Under the pieces are notes generated by a model. The model ran no database searches. It was not told the origin of the DNA and saw only the letters and a program-made list of their open reading frames with translations. The position numbers and the translations under genes were made by a program. Shown in pieces: positions 36,661-47,398 of a stretch of DNA of 64,000 nt (position 1 is the first letter of the stretch; each line of letters starts with the position of its first letter). The stretch is from Bacteroidota bacterium (GTDB taxonomy: Bacteria; Bacteroidota; Bacteroidia; Bacteroidales; Cfx3-03): assembly GCA_013390605.1 (NCBI GenBank), contig JACAUB010000001.1, positions 3,787,080 to 3,851,079 on the forward strand. The letters are read 5' to 3'.

Positions 36661-39468
36661 ATGAAAAAAACTATCCTTCAAATAATTGCTTTCCTCCTGA
36701 TATTATGTTCAGGAACGAAGGCACAACGACCTGATTATATCATCTCTTCTCCAGCAGGTGAAGCCTTAACAAAAATCAACAAGAATGGTGCAACTACTAT
36801 TCCGAATGGTCGTATTATCACCCCATTGGGTAGGTCGTTTTCTGTAGCCCCCCACCCTTACGGACTGGCACTAAGCAATGATGGATCTATTGCGGTTACT
36901 GCCAATTCGGGGACTGCGCCATTGGCGATCACAATTTTACGTAATGTCCTATCTACTAATCCAGAGATACAACAAGTGCCACCCGGAGCCACTACTGACC
37001 AGGGAGTGCTGGCATCTGTATTTATGGGACTAGCTATATCGCCAGACAATCAATACATTTATGTTGCCGGAGGACAAGAGAATAAAGTTTTCATCTTTAA
37101 TAGTGCCAACGGAAAGAAAGAGGGTTTTATCGATTGCTCATTCAAGGATCAGAAAACCGATTATACCCATGGATATATTGGCGATATGACTATCAACAAA
37201 GCAGGCACCCTTTTATATGCCGTTGATCAAATCAACTTCCGGATGATCATTCTCGATATCCGCAGTAGGAAACTCTTAATCAGCGTCCCTGTAGGCCGTT
37301 ATCCATTTGGCATCACCCTATCTTCTGATGAGAAGCAAGTCTATGTAGCAAATGTAGGCATGTATGCCTACAAGAAGATCCAACGGAAAAAGAAGGATGT
37401 ATGGAAAGACGATGTTATTGACTTTCCCGCGTTCTCTTATCAATCGAAAGAATCAGAAGAAGGCATAGAAAACGATTCTCTAAAGATTCCTGGATTAGGA
37501 CCAGTCAATTCCTCAGAATCATTTTCTGTATGGGCTATCAATCTTACCAATCTAGCTAAACCACATGTAACTGCTAAAATTAAAACAGGCAGTTTAGTCG
37601 GACAGATGGTCGAAGACTTTCCGGCAGTAGGTGGTTCCAGTCCTAATTCGCTAGTTAGCAACAACCAGTACATTTTTATCAGCAATGGCAATAATGATAA
37701 TATCACAGTACTCGATCCCAAAAGAAACAAAATTGTCAAACAGATAACCCTCTCTCCAGATCCCAGAATAAAACAATATCGTGGAATTATCCCTTTCGGA
37801 TTAGCTATTTCTCCTGATGGAAGATATCTCTATGTTGCAGAAGCAGGCTTGAATGCTGTTGGAATTATCAACACCTCCACATTGGAAGTTTTGGGACATA
37901 TTCCGGCCGGATGGTTCCCTGCCAAGTTAAAGGTGAGTCCAAATGGGAGACAATTGATTGTTGCCAATGCCAAAGGATATGGTAGCGGACCCAATGGAGG
38001 CGAAGCTTTTAAGATTGCTGCAGAAGGAAGCTACATTGGCAGTCTGATGAAAGGGACAGTAGAGGTGTTGGATATTCCTACAGGGGATCAATTGAAAGAA
38101 ACAACGCAAAAGGTTATTGCTAACAGTTTCAAGTTCACTAATCCTGACAATGATTCTTTTGCATGGCGCCAGAACAACCCCATACCGCTTTATCCCAAGG
38201 CCTCCATATCTCCCATCAAACATATTGTCTTTATCTCAAAAGAGAACAGAACCTATGATGAGATATTTGGGCAAGTTTCAAAAGGAGATGGTGACTCAAC
38301 ATTAGCCCGCTATGGTCGAAATGTATCGTTTACTAACCATAAGAAGACAATGGCTGTAAGCAATGCCACTGTAATGCCCAACCATCTCGATCTGGCAAAC
38401 CGGTTTGCAATTTCAGACAACTTTTATGTCGACTCTGATGTGTCAGCTGATGGACATCGCTGGTTGACAAACACCTACCCCAATGAGTGGGTAGAAGCTA
38501 CAGTACCTGCTAACTATGGAGGCAATCGCGACTATCGCGAGAAGTCGAATGCCCCAGGCAACCTGGGGTTTAATGGCGCGGCAGGTGCCATCTATCCTGA
38601 AGACTATAATGAAGCAGGATCTATGTGGGACCATTTTGCACGTCATAACGTAAACTATTATAATTTCGGATTCAGCGTCATGTTCGAACCTGGCGACTAT
38701 AATGAGAAGTACAAACAAACCGGAATAAAGCAATTAGCCAACTTCCCATTGCCTGCAACACTTTTTGATCGTACCTCCAGAAACTACCCAACCTTTAATA
38801 TGGCCATCCCCGATCAATATCGGATCGACATGTTTATTAAAGAGTATAACGAGAAATGGAAGGATGGTAAAGATCCACTACCACAAATTATTACTGTAAT
38901 CATCCCCAACGACCATGGAGCAGGCGAAACCGTTGAGAACGGATACCCTTTCCGCGAAAGCTATGAAGCTGATAACGATCTTGCTGTTGGACGTATTGTA
39001 GAATTTCTTTCGCATACCCCCTACTGGAAAAACATGGCCATTGTTATCACCGAAGACGATGCTCAAAATGGGGTGGATCATATTGATGCACACCGAAGTG
39101 TGCTGATGTGTATATCACCTTATGCAAAAAAGAATTATGTAAGTCATTACCACTATAGCTTCGGAAGCATTTTCAAGACCTTTTGGAATGTTCTGGGACT
39201 TCCTTATCTCAATCAATATGATGCCGGAGCAACCGATATGGCTGATATGTTTACAGATCAACCAGATTTCACACCATACAACGCATTACCTTCCGATCTT
39301 CGTTTCTTTGATCCACAGAAAGCCTTAACCCCTCTAAACGAAAAGTTCAACTGGGAACGTGTAAAGAATGCTCCTCAGATTGATAATCCATCCGATATGA
39401 TCAGAGAGAGTAAAGAACAAGATAAAAATCGTTTAGAAGATCGGGAAAAGAAAAAAGAGAATAAGTAA
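36661..39468 (+). CDS. Exported beta-propeller (YVTN-type) phosphoesterase
   Basis: This 935-residue protein has signal peptide MKKTILQIIAFLLILCSGTKAQ. Residues about 50-440 carry repeated propeller strands (LAISPDNQYIYVAGG, ITLSSDEKQVYVANVG, LAISPDGRYLYVAEAG, LKVSPNGRQLIVANAKG), typical of YVTN/surface-layer propellers. Residues about 515-880 are a phosphoesterase-family domain beginning HIVFISKENRTYDEIFG, with DVSADGHRW, NDHGAGE and VVITEDDAQNGVDH; His, Asp and Glu in these blocks probably bind metal. The same domain occurs in bacterial phospholipase C and acid phosphatases. It should act in the periplasm or outside the cell on a phosphodiester or phosphomonoester. The tail is highly charged (Lys/Glu). 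It is monocistronic. Confidence 0.88.
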   Translation: MKKTILQIIAFLLILCSGTKAQRPDYIISSPAGEALTKINKNGATTIPNGRIITPLGRSFSVAPHPYGLALSNDGSIAVTANSGTAPLAITILRNVLSTNPEIQQVPPGATTDQGVLASVFMGLAISPDNQYIYVAGGQENKVFIFNSANGKKEGFIDCSFKDQKTDYTHGYIGDMTINKAGTLLYAVDQINFRMIILDIRSRKLLISVPVGRYPFGITLSSDEKQVYVANVGMYAYKKIQRKKKDVWKDDVIDFPAFSYQSKESEEGIENDSLKIPGLGPVNSSESFSVWAINLTNLAKPHVTAKIKTGSLVGQMVEDFPAVGGSSPNSLVSNNQYIFISNGNNDNITVLDPKRNKIVKQITLSPDPRIKQYRGIIPFGLAISPDGRYLYVAEAGLNAVGIINTSTLEVLGHIPAGWFPAKLKVSPNGRQLIVANAKGYGSGPNGGEAFKIAAEGSYIGSLMKGTVEVLDIPTGDQLKETTQKVIANSFKFTNPDNDSFAWRQNNPIPLYPKASISPIKHIVFISKENRTYDEIFGQVSKGDGDSTLARYGRNVSFTNHKKTMAVSNATVMPNHLDLANRFAISDNFYVDSDVSADGHRWLTNTYPNEWVEATVPANYGGNRDYREKSNAPGNLGFNGAAGAIYPEDYNEAGSMWDHFARHNVNYYNFGFSVMFEPGDYNEKYKQTGIKQLANFPLPATLFDRTSRNYPTFNMAIPDQYRIDMFIKEYNEKWKDGKDPLPQIITVIIPNDHGAGETVENGYPFRESYEADNDLAVGRIVEFLSHTPYWKNMAIVITEDDAQNGVDHIDAHRSVLMCISPYAKKNYVSHYHYSFGSIFKTFWNVLGLPYLNQYDAGATDMADMFTDQPDFTPYNALPSDLRFFDPQKALTPLNEKFNWERVKNAPQIDNPSDMIRESKEQDKNRLEDREKKKENK

Positions 39469-39478
39469 CCTTTGTAAG

Positions 39479-39504
39479 TAGAGACGCACAGTCGTGCGTC
39501 TCTA
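39479..39504. terminator. Perfect 11-bp palindromic hairpin between convergent genes
   Basis: TAGAGACGCAC (39479-39489) and GTGCGTCTCTA (39494-39504) flank an AGTC loop. It lies between the convergent phosphoesterase and GH53 genes and could end both transcripts, though T-runs are weak. GC-rich palindromes of this sequence type also occur as interspersed repeats in other genomes. Confidence 0.6.
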
Positions 39505-39515
39505 AAATATGCAAA

Positions 39516-40565
39516 TTATAAATCAATCAAAAAAGCATCCAACGCTTTCGTTGGTTTGCCATCATCACCCCATGCACTTAATCCATAGTGACTCCAGCTT
39601 TTAGCTCCTTCAGGTTCCCAGTATAAAACCCCAAGTCCTTTACTATTGGGCACTGCCTTAACCTTTTTCTGAACTGCAACCAGCATATCATATGTATTTT
39701 GCACCTTATAGTCTTCGCCACCCACTTCAACTACCATCACTTCCTTACCATATCGCAAAGCCATATCTAACAAATTATTTCCCAGATCATTTATAGAAAG
39801 CGTATAATCAGGATTTCCGGTAAGCCAATATGGATAATATGATAACCCTATCACATCATATTTTGCGCCATTAGCCTTGGCTTTATCAAACCAAGTCCTA
39901 AAACGTTCATTGTTATTCCCCTGATCTACATGGAGAATAACTTTTGAATGAGGGCTCACCGCTTTAATGGCATCATAACCCTGATTAATTAACTGCGCCA
40001 ATTGATTCCAATTAGAGGTACTTCCTTCCGGATAAATCATACCACTCGCTGTCTCGTTTCCAACTTGTACCCAATCAGGAGAAACACCACTCATTTTGAG
40101 TGCTGCCATTACATCAAACGTATAACTATAAACATCTTTCAACAACTGTGTGAAGTCATGTCCTTCCCATGCAGCAGGCTTCTTTTGTTTTCCAGGATCA
40201 GCCCAACTATCACTATAGTGAAAATCAATCATAATCCTCATTCCCCACTTTTGAGCACGTAGTGCCATTGCCACAGTCTCGTCCTTACTACAGTGGCCAC
40301 TTGCTTTGTCGTTTGAAGGATTTACCCAGGTTCTAAGTCGTATTGTATTGATTCCATGATCTTTTAAAATTTTAAAACAATCCTCCTCAATGCCATTGTC
40401 GTTGTAAAATTTATAACCCGTAGCCTCCATCTGTGGCAGCCAGCTAATATCAGCCCCTTTAGCAAAAGTATTGATGGGTTGATCTGTTAATTTTTTGGTA
40501 GTACATCCTGTCACTAAAGCAACAGAAAAAAGCACAACAATAATCCCTTTTATTAAAACTTTCAT
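39516..40565 (-). CDS. GH53 endo-beta-1,4-galactanase, lipoprotein
   Basis: This 349-residue enzyme is anchored as a lipoprotein (VALVTGCTT, Cys21). The GH53 TIM barrel is recognisable from FAKGADISWLPQMEATGYKF, GINTIRLRTWVNP, IMIDFHYSDSWADPGKQ and VGLSYYPYW-like strands. The acid/base is E171 in WVQVGNETASG and the nucleophile E280 in VMVVEVGGED. It hydrolyses internal beta-1,4-galactosyl bonds in type I arabinogalactan or pectic galactan side chains, probably at the cell surface. It lies 260 bp downstream of the DUF3863-like gene on the same strand and near, though not contiguous with, the SusCD locus. It is the strongest clue that the locus handles a galactan-like glycan. Confidence 0.94.
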   Translation of the reverse strand: MKVLIKGIIVVLFSVALVTGCTTKKLTDQPINTFAKGADISWLPQMEATGYKFYNDNGIEEDCFKILKDHGINTIRLRTWVNPSNDKASGHCSKDETVAMALRAQKWGMRIMIDFHYSDSWADPGKQKKPAAWEGHDFTQLLKDVYSYTFDVMAALKMSGVSPDWVQVGNETASGMIYPEGSTSNWNQLAQLINQGYDAIKAVSPHSKVILHVDQGNNNERFRTWFDKAKANGAKYDVIGLSYYPYWLTGNPDYTLSINDLGNNLLDMALRYGKEVMVVEVGGEDYKVQNTYDMLVAVQKKVKAVPNSKGLGVLYWEPEGAKSWSHYGLSAWGDDGKPTKALDAFLIDL

Positions 40566-40704
40566 CTTGGTAAATTAATTATTAGGAAACCGGTTTAATA
40601 GTATTGCCCTGTTACAAATTTAGTATTTGGATTTGTCCATTACACATTATTTTTCATTTTCGTTTCGCTATTTAAGTAATGAGAAACAAATGTTGACGTA
40701 GAAT

Positions 40705-40758
40705 ACTTCGATATGCTCTGCGTCCGCTTAATATAATAGTCATTGAGCTTGTCAAAAT
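40705..40758. repeat. Degenerate inverted repeat of interspersed-palindrome type
   Basis: ACTTCGATATGCTCTGCG (40705-40722) and CATTGAGCTTGTCAAAAT (40741-40758) are imperfectly complementary (about 11 of 18) and resemble the TTCGACAAGCTCAGTG palindromic repeats scattered in many Bacteroidota genomes. It may be a decayed copy. The rest of this 260-bp gap shows nothing. Confidence 0.3.
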
Positions 40759-40825
40759 AACAATCATAGAAAATATGACATTGTTTTGTTCACATTACTT
40801 AAAATTTGAAATTCATTAAGAAATC

Positions 40826-42262
40826 TTATGAAAATAGTTCAGGATAATATTTTGCAATTAATTCCTTTTCTTCAATGTTCAGCTCATTTAATAAGATGGG
40901 TTTATCTTGTGAACGCAATTCTTTTTGATTAATCCTGTTCATTAAACTCCAGTCCTTAATTGGTCTTTCCGGTGAAGGGTCTTTTGGTTCTTTTGCCGGA
41001 AGATCATACCGCGTAAAATCAATTACTTTTTCAAGAGTATTTTTATGCCAGTCCCGCACTGTAGCCAAACGGAAATTCTTATTCATGAACCACCGTATCT
41101 CTTCATTGCCCCATGAGTTTCCTATCCCCAGACCTTTTTCTTCAAAACGGTAATTCCATTCATTATTATCCCGATAGTGCTTTCGCCATATTTCACCATA
41201 CTCCCCAAAAGTGACAAATTTGACCTCGGGCCACCTTTTCACAGTTGATCCTACCCATTTCTCGAGTGCGCGCAAAGCAAATGTCTCGTCCCAATTATTC
41301 CGTTCCGGAATTTTCACCAATGCTGCCTCCCAGATATTTGGGATCCACCCAAATCCATTCAATTCGAATCCTCGGTCGAAATGAATAGACTGAGTATGCA
41401 TTACTGACTCATGACCAATTTCCAATCCCCAGTCTCCATATGTCTCAATTGGCCCAACACCGCGACGACTTGCGGCCCCATTAAAAGGAGTAGTACCCCG
41501 AATTCCACCACTAACCCGTGCATTAAGAAAATCAACGCTCCAACCATCAAGATTAACGCAGTCAATAAAATCATTTTTGCCTTGAGCCGGCTTACAAAAA
41601 TGCTCTTTAGACGGATAGTATGGGTACGATGGTGAGCCATCTGCTCCGCCTCCATCTATTTCATGTTGACTCCAGATTACCCCATGGGCTACATGTATAT
41701 TCTCCTTTTCTGCCAGATAAGCGAGGTTATTTGCAGAGAGGAAACCTCCCATAATGGCTTTGGGTCTATATCCTCCGCCAACAATATCTGAAATAATCTG
41801 AATTGCTTCACTCATTTCGCGATTTATCCGCTCCCTTGGTAAATACATAGCAGGGAAGTATCCGGGGAAGTAAGACACTTCGTCACCGAACAATCGTTGA
41901 CATTCAGCTACATACTTGCGGATATCACTATAATTAGGACGTTTATCTTCAAGTGCATTCAAAGTAAAACCCCATGTCAACCTGCCTTCAGGATTGTTTT
42001 TAGAGAAAGTTTCCCGCAAATCCCTGACAACTTTTAAGGTATGAGCAAAGCTTTCATCCCTGTTCAGTAATTTAACATCCCTCGACACCTCCCAGGGTGT
42101 TGTACGAATCATAATGCATAAAGTAACAAAGCGATTTCCCATCAATGGGATTGAATCTTTAATAGCAAAGGGATCTAACAAATTTGCCTTTGATATTAAG
42201 GGAGCTGCCATTAATGCAGCACTACTTAATAAAGATTTTTTACAAAATTCTCTTCTTTCCAT
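40826..42262 (-). CDS. DUF3863-like exported protein of carbohydrate loci
   Basis: This 478-residue protein begins MERREFCKKSLLSSAALMAAP, a signal with a Tat-like RR pattern. I recognise it, with moderate certainty, as a DUF3863/DUF3864-type protein found mainly in Bacteroidota carbohydrate clusters. Visible features include FVTLCIMIRTTPWEVSRD, GFTLNALEDKRPNYSDI, AIMGGFLSANNLAYLAEKEN, and WEAALVKIPERNNWDETFAL. Several strand-like segments with His, Asp and Trp suggest a deacetylase or hydrolase-like TIM-barrel fold, which I cannot establish. It is transcribed in the same direction as GH53 and may be expressed with it. Confidence 0.6.
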   Translation of the reverse strand: MERREFCKKSLLSSAALMAAPLISKANLLDPFAIKDSIPLMGNRFVTLCIMIRTTPWEVSRDVKLLNRDESFAHTLKVVRDLRETFSKNNPEGRLTWGFTLNALEDKRPNYSDIRKYVAECQRLFGDEVSYFPGYFPAMYLPRERINREMSEAIQIISDIVGGGYRPKAIMGGFLSANNLAYLAEKENIHVAHGVIWSQHEIDGGGADGSPSYPYYPSKEHFCKPAQGKNDFIDCVNLDGWSVDFLNARVSGGIRGTTPFNGAASRRGVGPIETYGDWGLEIGHESVMHTQSIHFDRGFELNGFGWIPNIWEAALVKIPERNNWDETFALRALEKWVGSTVKRWPEVKFVTFGEYGEIWRKHYRDNNEWNYRFEEKGLGIGNSWGNEEIRWFMNKNFRLATVRDWHKNTLEKVIDFTRYDLPAKEPKDPSPERPIKDWSLMNRINQKELRSQDKPILLNELNIEEKELIAKYYPELFS

Positions 42263-42354
42263 TTATATGTTTTTTATTTTAAATCCCAATAGACAATTGA
42301 AATATTGAGTACCCTTTTTTATTTATGATGCTATTGAGTATCTCATTTTAAATA

Positions 42355-42507
42355 TTAAATGCATCATCCCGATTACTCTTCCTGAAATATAAGTAACAAC
42401 CCACCAAATATATACAATCCAGAGATAGCTATGGCGCTTAGGAGTGACTATTGACTAGCTTTTAATTTAAACTTCCGAATCAAGATTGTATTGATAAGCA
42501 TACCTGT
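42355..42507 (-). pseudogene. Degraded 3' fragment of the four-helix membrane protein gene at 58.7 kb
   Basis: Read on the minus strand this stretch gives GMLINTILIRKFKLKASQ, a TAG stop, then after a frame change HSYLWIVYIWWVVTYISG with RVIGMM. This parallels GMLIDTVMIWKLRLKKQS and LHLYTRIVYIWWVLAYISG with SVIGMM near the end of the intact 126-residue protein encoded at 58664-59044. DNA similarity extends slightly past the stop. The 5' two-thirds are absent. It is a truncated, frameshifted relic of a duplication. Confidence 0.82.
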
Positions 42508-42806
42508 ATATGATCTTCTTATTTTCCATAATTTCACTTTATAATAAAGAGTATTCTCCTGACTACTAGCATTAATCTAGATGGATTCTAAATTTTATAA
42601 TTCGATTCAAAGATGAGTTTAATCATTATATTTGTAATTATAGTACAATATAAGACTGTGTATGTGCTATTCTATTTACAAATACTCCTTTTCAGGCGTG
42701 TGTTGTATATAAAGTGTTCCCAGAGAAAAGGTTTTCATGAAAGAGTAAAGATCATCAATAAATGGGTAATGAGAAAAGTGATGGTAAAATATTAGAGATA
42801 AAGACA
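42508..42806. other. AT-rich intergenic region upstream of the UroD-like gene
   Basis: About 300 bp between the relic and the UroD/MtaA-like gene. It should hold that gene's promoter, but I find no convincing -7/-33 pair, hairpin or additional coding sequence. Confidence 0.4.
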
Positions 42807-44069
42807 ATGACATCAAAAGACTTACTTCAGCAGACATTAAATCACAAAGAACCCGAACGTATTGTTTTTGATATGGGATCTAATGCGGTCACAGGTATTC
42901 ATGTTCTGGCATTAGAAAATTTACGTAATTATTATGGGCTTGAAAAACATCCGGTTAGAGTGATTGAGCCATATCAGATGCTTGGATTAGTTGAAGCTGA
43001 TTTAATAGATGCCATTGGAATAGATGTAGTTGGAGCATGGGGACACGATAATATGTTTGGTTATAGCAATCAACCTCCTTTGAAATTATTTAAAACTTTT
43101 TGGAACCAAGAGATACTGGTTCCTGAAAAGTTTAGTACCCAAACAGACTCAAATGGAGATTTACTTTCATTTCCCGAAGGCGACTCAACTTTACCTGCAT
43201 CAGCAAAGATGCCTGTGAGTGGTTATTTCTTTGATGCCATTGAAAGGCAGCAAATTATTGATGAAGATAATCTTAAAGTAGAAGATAATCTTGAGGAATT
43301 TACTCCCATAACGGATAAGCTATTAAATTATTGGAAAGTTGAAACAACTAAAGCAAGTGCTACCGGGAAAGGAGTAGTTGCAGGATTTGGCGGCACCGCA
43401 TTAGGTGATATCGCACTGGTGCCCGGGATGCAACTAAAACAGCCAAAAGGAATACGAGGTATTGCGGAATGGTATATGAGCACAATTATGCGCAATGATT
43501 ACATCAAGGAGATATTTGACATGCAAAGTATGCTTGCAATTGAAAATCTGAATAAGATTTATCAAGTCGTTGGCCATAATATTGATGTCGTATTTCTCTG
43601 TGGTACTGATTTTGGCACACAGGATTCTACTTTCTGTTCACCTGAACAGTTCGATGATTTATGGCTTCCTTATTACCAGCGGATAAATGAATGGATACAT
43701 ACAAATACCAACTGGAAAACCTTCAAACACTCATGCGGAGCAGTAGAAAACTTCATGGATCGATTTATAGATGCCGGGTTCGACATTATCAATCCCGTTC
43801 AGGTGAGTGCCAAAGGGATGAATCCTAAGCACCTTAAAGAGGCCTATGGTAAACAGTTGACCTTTTGGGGTGGAGGAATAAACACACAGAAAACCCTTCC
43901 CTATGGCACAACCGATCAGGTTAGAGAAGAAGTACTGCGCCACTGTGATATCTTTGCTAAAGATGGAGGTTTTGTTTTTAATACTGTACATAATATACAA
44001 GCACATGTACCGGTTGAAAACATTGTGGCCATGATTGATGCGCTGAAAGAATTTAACAGTCGTGGTTAG
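42807..44069 (+). CDS. Uroporphyrinogen decarboxylase-fold protein (UroD/MtaA-like), putative methyltransferase
   Basis: I start at 42807 (MTSKDLLQQTLNHKEPERIV, 420 aa), since family members begin this way; an upstream in-frame ATG at 42762 would add 15 atypical residues. The sequence belongs to the UroD superfamily. The HSC motif at H308-C310 (FKHSCGAVENFMDRFIDAGF) resembles the HxC zinc site of corrinoid-dependent methyltransferases (MtaA/MtbA), which true haem-pathway UroD lacks. GGGINTQKTLPYGT and FVFNTVHNIQAHVPVENIVAM complete the pattern. It is the only plus-strand gene within the carbohydrate region and converges on the GH63 gene. A role in demethylating methylated sugars is a speculation; haem synthesis is unlikely. 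Confidence 0.78.
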   Translation: MTSKDLLQQTLNHKEPERIVFDMGSNAVTGIHVLALENLRNYYGLEKHPVRVIEPYQMLGLVEADLIDAIGIDVVGAWGHDNMFGYSNQPPLKLFKTFWNQEILVPEKFSTQTDSNGDLLSFPEGDSTLPASAKMPVSGYFFDAIERQQIIDEDNLKVEDNLEEFTPITDKLLNYWKVETTKASATGKGVVAGFGGTALGDIALVPGMQLKQPKGIRGIAEWYMSTIMRNDYIKEIFDMQSMLAIENLNKIYQVVGHNIDVVFLCGTDFGTQDSTFCSPEQFDDLWLPYYQRINEWIHTNTNWKTFKHSCGAVENFMDRFIDAGFDIINPVQVSAKGMNPKHLKEAYGKQLTFWGGGINTQKTLPYGTTDQVREEVLRHCDIFAKDGGFVFNTVHNIQAHVPVENIVAMIDALKEFNSRG

Positions 44070-44098
44070 TTTTTTTAAAAAAAACATTAAAGCTAACC
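44064..44098. terminator. Putative terminator between convergent UroD-like and GH63 genes
   Basis: GGTTAG (44064-44069) pairs with CTAACC (44093-44098), enclosing a self-complementary T7/A8 run. The short convergent gap suggests a bidirectional terminator. The stem is AT-rich and not strong. Confidence 0.4.
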
Positions 44099-44102
44099 TC
44101 CT

Positions 44103-46103
<2,001 letters not shown>

Positions 46104-46173
46104 TTAGAATATTATGATTCATTAACCTTTTTGGGTCATTACAAATCAGTCTGTTATAATAAACCCACAGTAA

Positions 46174-47379
46174 TTATTTGCTTAAACGAAGCATTAGTAC
46201 ATCATGTGAAGGAATCATAGCTTTAAAATCTTTTTCTGTTGTAGCTAAGTTTGTTTTTGTCCATACATCACGAATTTTATAGATATTCGTCTTGGCATTC
46301 AATTGCATATTTGATAAACTATCCGAAACAATTTCATCTTTCCAACTGAATTTAACCTCTTTTGAATTTGTAGCGCGGTTAAGAAAACAAACAGCCCAAT
46401 TTCCATTTTGCAATGGTTTCATCCAGACTTCTAAGCTATCTTTACTTGAATATTTAAAACCTTGGATACCTAAACCATCCTGATTAATGCTGATTGCCTC
46501 TTTATTAGTCATAATATCCAATGTTTCTTTCGACATTTTTCTAAAATCATTTCCTGCCATTAATGGTGCAGCCAACATACACCACATAGAAAAATGTGCA
46601 CGGTCTTCACTAATACGCATACCATTACCCACTTCAAGCATATCCGGATCATTCCAATGTCCTGGACCAGCATATTTTCTTAACCCATCTTGCAGGTCAA
46701 GAATTTTCATGACACCAAATGCTGACCATGTTCCATAATTATGCATTGCGTCAAAAACCTGATAAATATCATCGGTTGTGCGCCATAATTGACCGACCTG
46801 AGGAGCCCACTCCCATGGTTTGTTTACGCCCCATTCGCACACACTGAATATCATAGGACGTCCGGCTTTTTTCAAGGCCATACTCATGGTTGTGTATGCC
46901 TCTTTTGCATTGATACCTTTTGTATTACACCAATCGAATTTTAAATAATCAATATCAAAAGAAGCATATAAACGGGCATCCTGATATTCATATCCTCGAG
47001 TACCCGGGTAATTTTGACAAGTTTTAGTTCCTGCACAATTGTATAGCCCAAACTTCAATCCTTTCGAATGCACATAATCAGCAACCGCTTTCATCCCATG
47101 TGGAAATTTCTTCGGATCGGCTACAAGGTCACCTGTTAAACTGTCTCTTTCCATAGCCATCCAGCCATCATCTAAAACAATATAATTATATCCGGCATCT
47201 TTCATCCCTGATGATACCATAAGGTCTGCTGTTTGCTTCACCAATTCCTCATTGATATTTGTCTGAAACGTATTCCAACTATTCCATCCCATTGGAGGAG
47301 TTAATGCAAGCCCTTCGAATTTTTGAGCTTGAATTTGTGTTACCAATAATGTAAATAAGATTAAAAATAAATTCTTCAT
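46174..47379 (-). CDS. GH27 alpha-galactosidase
   Basis: This 401-residue exported enzyme (signal MKNLFLILFTLLVTQIQAQ) hydrolyses terminal alpha-galactosyl residues, retaining configuration. The GH27 signature TPPMGWNSWNTF is at about residues 27-38. The nucleophile is D149 in DYLKFDWCN and the acid/base lies in WRTTDDI (D203/D204). LDDGWM, GLKFGLYNCAGTKTC and PGHWNDPDMLEVGNG are further barrel motifs, and a small C-terminal beta domain ends the protein. It lies 19 bp downstream of the 695-residue six-hairpin gene and is surely in the same transcript. Substrates may be galactomannan, raffinose-type sugars or alpha-galactosyl caps. Confidence 0.95.
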   Translation of the reverse strand: MKNLFLILFTLLVTQIQAQKFEGLALTPPMGWNSWNTFQTNINEELVKQTADLMVSSGMKDAGYNYIVLDDGWMAMERDSLTGDLVADPKKFPHGMKAVADYVHSKGLKFGLYNCAGTKTCQNYPGTRGYEYQDARLYASFDIDYLKFDWCNTKGINAKEAYTTMSMALKKAGRPMIFSVCEWGVNKPWEWAPQVGQLWRTTDDIYQVFDAMHNYGTWSAFGVMKILDLQDGLRKYAGPGHWNDPDMLEVGNGMRISEDRAHFSMWCMLAAPLMAGNDFRKMSKETLDIMTNKEAISINQDGLGIQGFKYSSKDSLEVWMKPLQNGNWAVCFLNRATNSKEVKFSWKDEIVSDSLSNMQLNAKTNIYKIRDVWTKTNLATTEKDFKAMIPSHDVLMLRLSK

Positions 47380-47398
47380 AATGACTTAATTTTATGTT

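Noticed and set aside
42807..44069. Haem-pathway uroporphyrinogen decarboxylase (hemE)
   Set aside because: It carries an HxC motif like corrinoid methyltransferases and lies in a glycan locus. No other haem genes are nearby.
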